From contig SSNU01000225.1 in the NCBI GenBank assembly GCA_012064415.1, forward strand, positions 50,861-114,860: 64,000 nt of DNA, read 5' to 3'. Both the position numbers and the translations under genes were made by a program. The notes under the pieces were generated by a model. The model did not search any database and was not told where the DNA came from. It was given only the letters and a program-made list of their open reading frames with translations. Positions 13,001 through 25,000 of this stretch are shown in pieces (positions within the stretch are counted from its first letter, which is position 1; the number at the start of each line of letters is the position of its first letter). Source of the stretch: Gyrodactylus bullatarudis (Eukaryota > Platyhelminthes > Monogenea > Gyrodactylidea > Gyrodactylidae).

Positions 13001-16000
13001 GGGATTTTAAGGGTTAAGCATGTTTCAAAAATACTTTTTCATCATGACATTGAATGAGTTTTCCATTCACTATTCTACAACAAACTATAGTAATTCTATC
13101 CTTAATGGGTAGCATCATTCGAAGAATGTGTCAGAAGAGAGCTATTTTTCTTCTGAGTAGAAATCGATAAATCATTTTATTGCTTCCTATTAGTTCAGCT
13201 GGGAATCATTAAATTTACCAGTTAACTTTCCAATTTGCATATTTTCTATAAATTGGAAATTTTTCCAATGCCTCAAAAAAGGCATCCAGAAAACTGGTCA
13301 ATTAACCCTCTTATTATTAAGGATCGTTAAAAATGGGGAAGCGAATTTAAAACCATCAACTCATAACAGTGTTCAATACAGATGTAACAAATTTTTCAAC
13401 CTACTTTAAAAACCTACTCAAATGATAATACTATGAGCTCTTAACTTTATTTTAAATAAGATCAAGTATTAAAATGCTTGTCCGAGATAATATTCAAGTT
13501 TAAAAATCAGACTTTTTTAAAAACGCCGCTAGATTTTCGATGAATTTTTACTACGTTTTAACTAAAATTTTGAATATCTATTTTGCTGTTGAAGCTTCAA
13601 GGGTTTTTCAATGAAAGCATTAATAGAATCATGTTAAGATCATTTCTGTTAAATTTTGTTTTTCCACTATGCCTACAAGATAATTTAAGGAAAATGGGCA
13701 ATTCTCGACTATGCATGGGATTGCAAACGAATTTTCAGTTATTTTAGATCTCACACATTATTATTATCAAAATTATATGTGGAAATTTCACGGAAAACTT
13801 TGATTTAAAAAAAGGTTAAAATTCGCTACATCTCTATTGTTCAATATTCATTATTCGCTTTTAAAACAATTAGCATATGAGTTTTTTGTAATTCTAAATT
13901 TAAAGATAAATTCAGGGGTTAAAATTTTTCCATTTAATTGCGGCTCTTGAAGTATTATTCAATTTCTGTCTATTCAATGTTTTAATTCTTAAATTCATTT
14001 CTGCCGCTTATGAATTCTGGTTTCTAATTTACTAAGCTGGGTTGAGAGTAGAAGGAACTATACTGTAGATATTTAAAAAAATCTTCGACACACTGGCAAA
14101 TAAATTCAGAGAATTTGAGCCAAAAGATTTACTATTAAGAAAGTGCTATAAGAAAGGAAATGAAATTCTTTTGATCTTATTATTCACCTTGAGTATTCTA
14201 AACTAACAGATCTCTCATAATATTGGACTTATGATGGCCTTTAGAAAGAGCCCATCCTCATTTTATAATGATACCTACAAGTAGCATCCATTTTTTTACA
14301 AAATAATCAGATGAGGCTTTTTATGTCAAAGACAAAAGGAAAATCCAATTCAATGAAGTATGCAGCCGTATTCTGGTTTCTTATCGATTACTAACCGTTG
14401 GAATTCTCATCTCTCCAGGGACCTTGGATTTTCATTTGATATTTGTTTAATTAAATATGTATTTTATGTGTCAGATTAATTGACAGTTTTTGTGAATTAC
14501 ACTCTATTAATTGTAAAACACATCAAAAACTGATTTGCTTGTTCAACAATCAACTTTTAGCTAAAAAAAATTCATTAATTCCTTGTATTATGAGTGAACT
14601 TATAGACAGGCTTTCAATATAATGAAAAGAACATATCTGTCCGGCTATTTTTTGAATAATGCTGAGTAGTCCGTACGAAATAATCAAAAAGATCAAACGA
14701 TCATCTCAAGAATGATACAGCGGTGACCAGGCATATCAGACAGAAGAACCATAACGCTTCAATTTCTAATTTTTCAATTTTGTATAAAAACGCGGGTAAT
14801 GACAGCACGGATTTTTTGGGTAAGGAGAAAATCTTGCTTTGAACCAAATCTGTTTCTACAGAAAAATTACTCTTATAATCTTCAATTGGCCTATGTGAGC
14901 TTTTTCACCTTTCTCTTCGCTATTGCTATTTATTGAAGAGTTCTGGTGATTTTTCGGATTACATTATTTTCTTATATTCTTCAATTTTTACTATATTTAC
15001 TTCATAAATTTGTAAATTATTATTTTCAATCAATTGTGTCACTACTGATGTACATTTGGTGAATGATAAAGCCCGTTCTTTATTAATTTCAAAAATCTAG
15101 TTGAAAGAAATGTGTGTCTCATGCATTTATTTATTAATCAGACAAGACAAAATAAGGATAAATAGAGAAGTAAAATACGATTTTCCCACCAAGCAGATGA
15201 TCAAGACTCCAAGATCCTCTACAAATCAACCCATCAACGATTTCTTTGATTTCTTTTATGATAGAATAGAACTAAAGATTAACTTGATCTTGTTAAAATG
15301 ACTCATATTTTCCTAGCTTTTATTCCTTGAATGAATAGATGAACCACAAGATGGAGGAGCCAATTTTATTGGGACTAAAAATATTCCATGAATGAATCAT
15401 AACAGAATGAATCAAGCAAAATTTGTATTCCAAAGATTTCAACTGTAGACACTTGCTACAAGTAAGTTTGTTACATTTACGGTAGGAAAACAATAAATTT
15501 ATGTAAAAAGAAGAGTTTGACAAAATATCTCGTATAACGAAACAATGAGTGTAGTAGTCCCAGCCGATTATTACAGTAAAGACATTTAAGATCCGAGCTA
15601 AGAACAATTCCAGTTGATGGAGAGAATGGTTTAGTGCCTAAAGAGATGTCCTTTGATGAGATGAAAACATCTGCTAGCAGTCTAATTGAGAAAAATGACA
15701 TTAAACTTGTAATTACACGAGGAAATAAATCTTCAAAAGAATGATTTCATTAATGCATTCCAACCGTAGATGGGGTTTCGTGTTCCTTTCTTCCTTTTTA
15801 GAGAGTTTCTGATATCCATTTATTATTTATTTTTCACTTCAAAAACATTTTGGAAGAATTCAAATCATTTATAGTTCCCAAATCCATTACATTATCATAA
15901 GTTGGGATCAGTTCAAGATATTTCTACCCACCATTCAACCAAAAAATGCCGTAAAGTTTTGAAAATAACGGTTATAGTAACACTTCCATTATTTGGAAGA

Positions 16001-19000
16001 TTTCCCTTAATTTAATCAATTTATTTCTAAGGATAGGAAATTGGCTCCTACATCTAAAGAATAATTTGAATATTAATAGCTTTTGATGAATTATAATTAT
16101 TCACTATTCGAACAAAGATAGAACTGTAGTAAGTTGATGCTAATTAATAAAAAGTTGTCATCTTTCGCTACAAATACATGCGAGGGACTTTTGGAATCTG
16201 GATCATTTCATAGATTATTTTGTAACATGTAAATAAAAAGATATAGCTCAAACTGTAGGTCATATGGATTCTATTTAATTTTAGTGAAAATGTTACTGTA
16301 ATATTATTCGTGTGTGGATTTTGGGGCTTACAAAAATGGAATTAAATACACATAAAACATTGCCCTAGAATACTTTCTTGTCAGTCATTCGTTCTGAATA
16401 CGCCTTTATTTGATAAAATAATGATTCGTGTTAATCCCTTTTTCGGCAAAGCTTCCACATGAAATGTATCATCAGGGGGATATGAAATATTGACTCTGAA
16501 ATGATGTTCAAGGTTTGTTTTGAAAAAAAACTTGAGATGAGGACTATTAAGAAGATGAGATGATGAATAAGTTTAAACAAATAGAGTGATTATTATCTTT
16601 CAAATGATACGAAAATTTTTTGAAGAATAAAATTTTTATCAAGTTTAAGTCCGAATACTTATCTCACAATCTAATATAATTTCCAATCATTCCCAACTTG
16701 CTGGATTAATTAATTTCGAAATAAACCAATGAAGCATAATGATTCGAATAAAAAAACAGTTTTACCATTTTCAGAATACCAGCATAAGTTTTTTTTGTTG
16801 TACTTCGTGGAATAGTTATTTATTTCCAAAATACATTGAAGAAAGGCACTGAGAGGCTATGTATAAATCATATCCAGGATATTCGGGTAATTCTCAATGA
16901 TTGATGTCACCCAAAGGAGAATTCAAACTGTAGATTTTACAGAAACAGTTGATATCGCTTGGTTGGTTGTTTGGTTAATTTCTTTCTGTCATAATAAAAT
17001 CAATCTGGCAAACTGTATTATTCGTGAAAAAAATCATCTCTAATTAGACCACAAAACTTTAGATTTCAACTTTAGAAAGGCCCTCTCCGCAATCAAAACC
17101 TCATATGAGAAAATATTTATCAAAATATCCGTAAAAGAAGCAAAAAAGGTTCAGTATACTGTACGAACCTCAAGCACTCAAACTATTCGAAAGAAAAACC
17201 AAATTCCCAGGCAATGAGAATTCTTTTGCTTGTAGAATAGAGATTAAAATATGAAATGAATTATTACTTTACTATAGAAGAATATTTCAATAAACGAATT
17301 TTTAAAAGTGAAGGCAAGCGATTTGAGAGGATTAAGTTGTTAATCTTTAAAAACATTGAATATAATCAATAATGAAATGTATGAAAGTCAACAAGGCTTG
17401 TGTTAAGGAGAACATTTCATTGATCATTTTTATATGTGACATTTTCTGTCTAAAGCTATATTAAGCCTTATTAGATTCAGAGAATTTGGGCCCGCTCAGA
17501 GAGAACTACATGATTAATGGCTCTAAGAATTTACCTTGTTCATTCATTCTAATGAAGAAAAAACCTTTTTTTCATCACAAAAAGATTAATTAATAACAGC
17601 TCAATAAGCCTTGATTCCAGTAATTTTGATACACTTCATTTAGTCTATTACAAAGTGTGTAAGAATATTCACAATATGAAAACCCATTTAAAAATCTTTT
17701 AGAGGTGAATTAGTCTTTGTAAGAATTTCACTTGGCCGATAATTTGAGCTATTCTCACAAATGAAAAATAATCAAAAAGTAATGAGACCATGGATATAGG
17801 AACACCGGTGTAACCAAATTTCTTTAAGAGCAAAAATGTTTGCAAAAGTACAAAATTCAAGCCCAGAGTTAAGTCTGAATAGTCCCGGCGAAATAAAACC
17901 TTTATAGCCTATTATTTGCTTGTTTTCTGATCTTCCACATGAATCCAAATTAGAAAAGTAATATCTTGGATGAAGACAATATTGCTGTTGAACAGACTGA
18001 TTATCTGAATGTTGATTGAAATTTCTTTCTCATCCAAAGCAAATAAATTATTCCCTCTATTTGTAGGTCTGGAACAGTAACAGTGTCTTGGGGGGGAATT
18101 GAAAATTACTCTGGAAATTTTTTTTATTTTCGGACCAAACACTGACCTATCGACGATTCTTACGATTTTTGTTATTTTTTGTTCCCTTTTCGCAAGATAT
18201 GAAGATTTGATTTCCAACATTGCCAATAACTTTGCGATTTTTACCTAACTCTTCTTTGATGAGAAATAAATCTTCACTTCTATGCCTTCTTCTTTTACCC
18301 ATTGAATTATTTTCTTTTATTTCTTGGCTCTGGCGATGCGCCTATAACTCGATTCATTGAGAGTCGAATATTTAAAATATGAAAAAAATCCTGAAAAATG
18401 TAGTATTTTCTGAGGCTTAGATCATCATTGATGATTCATCAATAATGAGTTGCTTAAGTGGTATGTGTCTTTAATGACTCGGTGGTATTTTAAGGATCTT
18501 CCTCTTAGAATCCAAATTAGAATATCTTGGATGAAGTTCGACAATAATGCCGTTCTAAATAGAAAAGTGTTGAGGAAAAGAAAATATTTGTCTTTCTTTC
18601 TGTTCGTACAAATCTTCATCTTGAAGATCAGATTGATATTTTCATATTATTTTTGAAGTTATTTTTGAAACAAGTTAAAATTTGCTTAGTTATATATCAA
18701 ATCTATAAAAAATTGTAAAATCAATGAATGAAGCCCCTTCTTTTGCAATCTACACAAGAAAAATGAAATTTTATGGGAAAAAACATTATTTTCTTCCTAA
18801 TGACTTTCATTATTTAAAATTGTTCACTAGACTATAATTAGACTTGCTAATTCTTTTCCTATGAAAAATTGATAGAATTTCATTAAAAGGGAGCAGGTGC
18901 CTCTCTTCATCTAGTCAATTAGTTCTTTACAAGTTCTTTCATATTCTGAAAAAAAGCATTGAAACTCATTTATGCCTATGCTTAGTATCCTCCTTCAGTA

Positions 19001-22000
19001 TGGATATGTTACAGTAGTCTGATAGATAGTCTTTACAATAACTCTATGATTACTTTTGGCTCATCTTCCCTGAATCATAAAGTTGACGATAATTTGAGTT
19101 GAAATTCAGTAAGCAACAAGAGCATGTAAAAATCATTAAGATAATTTTTTTCGAAAACCTATTCGTACCTCTGTTTCCTGGAAATTCCTTAACCAACGAG
19201 TCTTGAAGCTGATTTCAAAAATTAAGTGGGCTAAGATTTGAGCTGTGTGTAGAATTGGCACTATACCAACTGAACCAAACTCAAAGGTATTTTTTCTTAT
19301 TTTAAGATGACATATTTGATTAATCTCATGTTGAAACCCTCCACCAATAATAAGAAAGACAAGAAAATAATGAAAATGACAAATCCATCAACTTTTAAGG
19401 CTCAAACCAAAGTCCATAAAGAAAATGAAACAGCTAGTTTCACCTTGGAGAACCTGTTATCTTGAGGATATCACACAAACCATTAGAAATTAACACGAAA
19501 TCAGGCGAGATCATTGCCTCAGATGCCAATTTGATTGGTGGAAAAAGAGACGCACAATTTATTAAAAAATGGTCTCTCTTTCAAGGATTTCTCAGCTGTT
19601 CTTATTAAGGGAGGAGGAGGAATAAAGTTTTAAATCAAACAAAAATATAGGTTCATCCATAGAATGTTAAGCATGTATAAATTCTTTACTTTACTTGAAT
19701 CTAAATTTTAATGTGTAGTAAGTCTTCAAGTGCATAAGCTATATAAAAGATCTTCCTTTTACCCTTAGTAGGCAGAAATTCAAAGAACTTTTTCTTCTTC
19801 TTAATAATAATACGAGTAATGTATCATTACTATTTATTCCAAAAAAAATAAAGTAAAGGAGAATTCAAGTACGTAGAAATTAATAATTTTGAATAAATTT
19901 TCAAAAATATATATACATAAATATATATTTTTGATTTGTATCCTAGGTACACACATTCAAGTTTTTCCTTTCAAATACAAACATGAAGGATTCACGTCTA
20001 ATTTTAATCTACTTCATCGTTATTTTGTCATAGAATCTCACAAAGGCTGCTCTGATCATAAATACAGGATAGTTTTCATGTGAAAGCATGTTTTTCTAAT
20101 TCCCTAAAAGTGTGCTTTAACCATTAAATGTATATTTTTAAGGAGTATTGAAATCTATTCAGATGAAGCTGCAATTGGGAATTTTTTGAAAAATTTTCAA
20201 TTGTAATTTTGTAAGACTTGTGAAACTTGTCTGGAAATTTAAATAATCTTTGAGATATTTCAAAATCATTCCCCGATGCCATGCTGAGTTAAATCTTTTG
20301 ATGATTCTGGTAATTTTCTAAGAAATATTAGATTAAAATTGAATAATAAACTCTGAAAGTATTGAAAATGTTCAGAATACTATAGGAGTACTTGCCTATC
20401 AACCAAATTTAATTCCAATTCTCAATAGAATAGACTTCTTTTAATTAAGATTTATGAATTTGTTAATCAACAATTTTTAATAAATTCTGATAAGAATCAA
20501 TCACCACACAGTTCTGGAAATTTACAACCTGCTAAATTATATTACATCTCAAAGCTCCTGTTGATAGACCATAAGAATCAAACAATTCTTTCTATTGAAA
20601 ATTATAACTAACATCTGGAAGTAGTTCCCAATAATTTTTAACTGAATTTTAAGCGTTATTTTAACTTAATGACCTATGAAAAATGAATCAAAATTTACAT
20701 TACCTTAAAAACATGCAGATTTATGACCAGGATCATGAAAAGAATATTTTTAATATCATAAAATTTCCATAACCATGTCTATCTTCGAACGAAATTTGGT
20801 GCCCTGATGTTAAATCAATTTTATCATTCATACATCTTATGATACTAATCTAAATTTTGAAATTTCACATAAAGAAATAATCAGCTCTTTTGCAAACAGA
20901 ATTTAACAAATTTCGAGAATGACTTTAGGTTTTATTTTGCTCTAAAATATTTATTATAGCTCCCATGACAATTCTAAAACGCTAGAAATAATCTGCATAA
21001 GATTCTCTATAACTCGTTGCCTCAAACTTTTGAGCTAACTCTATTGGTTTAGAAGATATGCTCGATTGAATTTCTCAAATTTCAACTTTTTTAGCAAAAG
21101 GGAAAAATTCAAATCTCTTTTTGAAGTTGTTAGAATTGGTCCAGGAGTTTTCTTCGTATTGACTAGAGTGAAAATGGTTGAAATTTATGTATTTGCTGTA
21201 AAAACTAGGGGAAACTAGGCTATTTTACATTGTAGTTCTTTTAACTTGAATGAATTGTTCACCCTGTTTGGATAATTAATTAATTCTAGTAAATTTGATA
21301 GAAAACCTGTTTGAAAATTTTGTGCCAAATACCAAATTATTCTATTTCCCTTATGAATGAAGATTGACGAATTATGTTAGGTCTTTTTAAAGGAGGAGAA
21401 ATTTTTGATTAAAATGATTTGTATTTTATCGTTTAAACTCAAAAGCCTACCTAGTTATAAATTAGACATTCAATAAATTAGAGTTTAGTCAATTTTATTT
21501 CAATATCATTGGTTGAGACAATACTCAACTATTATTGGTCCCTGAAATTGGGAAAAATTGAAACGAGCAGAGCTATCTATATTTTATTCATTTTTACCAA
21601 TTTTATCATGAAGAAAAAACCCCAACCCAAGTGTCCAGTTTCTTATCTTTTGACCTCTTAGATCATGTGGAATATTGTTTTTATTCGGGCACAAACTTCC
21701 CATTGAATCTGTGTAGTAGTAGTAAGCAAGAAAAATCTTTATCCCTTCACAAGAGATTGTGTAGATTTAAAAATTTGATAAAAATTTATTTTTCTCCCAT
21801 TCTTTATGTGTTGTATGATTGACATGGTAAAGGGGTGATTAGAGTCTAAAAAGGAGATAGATAGAATAAATACTCTATATATAGAAAAATATCCATTGAA
21901 TATTCATAATAAAGAAGATGATGAAGCTATCTTTACAATAACAAGGGCCTACTCTACGCTGCATCTAAAAACATCAATGAAAAGAATACGGATTGAGAGT

Positions 22001-25000
22001 ATAGTAAAGATATATAGTGGTGGTGAGGGGATTGGATTGCCCCATTTAGAATTAATCATAGCTCTGTATTCCTCTTTTTTGCCTATTAAAAAGTATAGTA
22101 AAAAATGAGTAAAATCATTATTATATTGTTTTAATCTGTACATTGATCATTGACTATTCTAATTGTTTTTTGTTTTTCAATCACGCTTCCTCGTTTTTTT
22201 ACAAATTTATATTTTTCATTCTTTGTCGTATTATCGTGTATTGCTATGAAATTGTCTCATTGAATTATTTACTATCAAACTCAATGTATTTGGGATTCTA
22301 AATATTATTATCTCGGGTTGCAGAATAAAACCAATCAAGAAACTAATTAGTAGGGGAGTAAATTTGCCATTTTTGAGTACGCAAAATTGCTATTTTAGCC
22401 AAGTTTCAAATCTTCATCTCTTTATTATAGCTTGCATTACAATTTTATAAAAATAAGGAAATAATCTACGAGAAATTTTAAGGCAATGAGTTATAGAGAA
22501 TCTTATGCAGATTATTTATAATTGTAATGCGAGCTATAATAAACATTTTACAGCAATTTCAAAGATTTCTCGAATTTCTAAAATTTTTTCAAATTTTTAT
22601 TTTGCTAGAATTTAATATTATTTCTTTCTTGAATTATTTTTGTTTGAATGAACAGAAGTAAGTTCTGATTGGTTCTTCGTTGATGAAAAAATAAGTTTTT
22701 CTCTAGCTACTGTAATATCATTTGAAAAGGCGAATCTATAGGACATTTGCCCCCTCTTGTTTGGCAGTAATTTTTCTGAATGAAAAAGAGACTAAGGGCT
22801 TTTCAACATTTATGAAATGAAAACGAATCCCTTTGAAAATGGAATAATCAAGGTCTTTCAAGAAAAGTCTGCTAAATTATTTCGTGTGTTCCCTACTTAT
22901 TTTTTATCTCCGATCAGGAACAAACTATTTTTGTATGGCTCATAATTTTCACTTTTTATTGAAATTTTTAGTATTTTTCGTCTAAGAATACCAAGTTATT
23001 TTAAATTATCGTTCTCATTTCAATTAGCTCCAACTATAATCTAGAAGCAGTTATTGCTATTAGCCTATTACAGGTTTCATAAGAATCATAAAGCAATAAT
23101 TTTATTTTTCTTTCGCCCAATAAATAAATAACTGCAATGCAGAAAACTCCGAGAAATATAAACATTTGAACACTAGAGGATAGGACCACCCAAAAATGGG
23201 TTTGTTGGTGATGTTGATCAACAAGTAAATTACAGCAATTAACAGTTTAATTTCTTCTCTCGGGTGAATTTAAAGGAGCACGTTTATTATCAAAGGAAAC
23301 GTGTGTAATAAACTTTTGTTTTTATGGAATATGAAATAAAAAAACCCATTTTTCTGATTATTTGTTTCAGATTTTCATCCTCGTCATGCATAAAAGTCAA
23401 AGGTGTTGAAATCTGAGTTAGACATCTGAAAGAGAAATTGTTTTTTCCCTGTCCTCGTTGGAAATAAGCGTCATTTAACATAGATAAGGTAAGAAGAAAA
23501 CTACCCAAAACAACCAGAAATGACTGACTCAAGATATGGGATTGCATCTCAATGATTTCTAACATGTCGCTAGCATCTTTGTTGAAGATGTAAATGAATA
23601 ATTTAAATAATTCCCACAAGTCATATCTAGAGCTTGAGTTGATATGAAGATGTGGAATTACTATTTTTACTAAAATATCAAGATTTTTCATTTTTTCAAT
23701 AATAGTTACAATGAAATGAGCCATTAGACTGTTAGAATAAGAATTTGGCAAGTATACCTCAATTCTAATTTCGACCAAAATCTTCATCTTAATATTTTGT
23801 AAAAAACACGATGCTACTTGTAGGTATGATGGTTTTTTTATTATGAATAAAAAAGGCCAAAGTAAAATCAAGGGACCACTGTATTTGTAAATTATTCGTA
23901 TTTAACCATTGAAATTCAAAAATGAGCCAACATTTTGTTAGATTATATATTGTTTTCAAATTTTCTAAGTCCAACGCTTAGTATATCTAATTTATAAGCT
24001 AGTACAGAGACAAGATGTGTGACTTTTCTGTATCCAATTAGAGATATTAAAAATACTTATCCCTCATGATCAAAAACTCAATAAAAACTCGAATTAAATA
24101 TCTAAAATACTTGATAAAATATAAAAAATTTTCAAAATAAAATATTTAAAACTATTACTCAGCTTATTCTCAAGCAATCTGGATCGAAGGAGAACAATGA
24201 GTCAACATCTTGAGCAATTTCGACTGAAAAACAATGAATTAATAAAACTTTTATTAGCCTCTCTGTAAAATTCCATCTTAAACTGCCCCATCTTGGCATT
24301 ATTTTAGTCTCATTAAAAAGTTTCCTCCTTCTCCAAGTCAGCCATTCTATTTCTAACATTGCTTAGGGGAGGAAAACTATAAAAAATTAAATTTATCAAA
24401 GCCATAAAAAATAATAAAGGCTGATAACTTCATCTTCACTGATGGAATGCTTTTAAAATGGGAAGAGATATTTTTTAATAAAGCGACACATTAATAGTTT
24501 ACAAGTTGCTAATAACCTTCCTTCCTTCTTTACTGGAGAATCTTCAATGGATAGATCAGGCAATGTAAAAGACAGATATACAAAAGTGTACATGTTTTCC
24601 CCCTTAAAAGGAAGGGTTCTATATATTTATTTGCATATTTATCATTCCTTTTACAAAAGTGATCCATCTTTCAGATCAGAAATAATCCTATGATCAAGAG
24701 TGCATCGTTACTTAAAGAGGAAAAATCAGGAAATTCAGAAATTTTTCAATATTCTTCGCAAAAAATGCTTTCAACTCTTAAGTTTTCAAAGATTCGAATT
24801 CGACGTAAAAAGTTTAGAGAAACTCGCCATAATTTCAGTTATCGCGAAGGAAAATGACCAAGAATTTTGAGCTCAAACAAAATTTTCATTCATTTTTATT
24901 TGATTTTTTTGAAAAATGAAATAGGTCTATTTTTGCTTAACTAGAATTGCATAAATCAAGTTAAAATCTGTAAGTTTGGGGTGCAAATTTTGAAATAAAT

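Noticed and set aside
24159..24359. Minus-strand open frame ending VDSLFSFDPDCLRIS, considered as an RRM1 exon of the TIA-type gene
   Set aside because: The resemblance to the RRM1 helix is superficial, RNP motifs are absent, and frame and splice sites do not fit.
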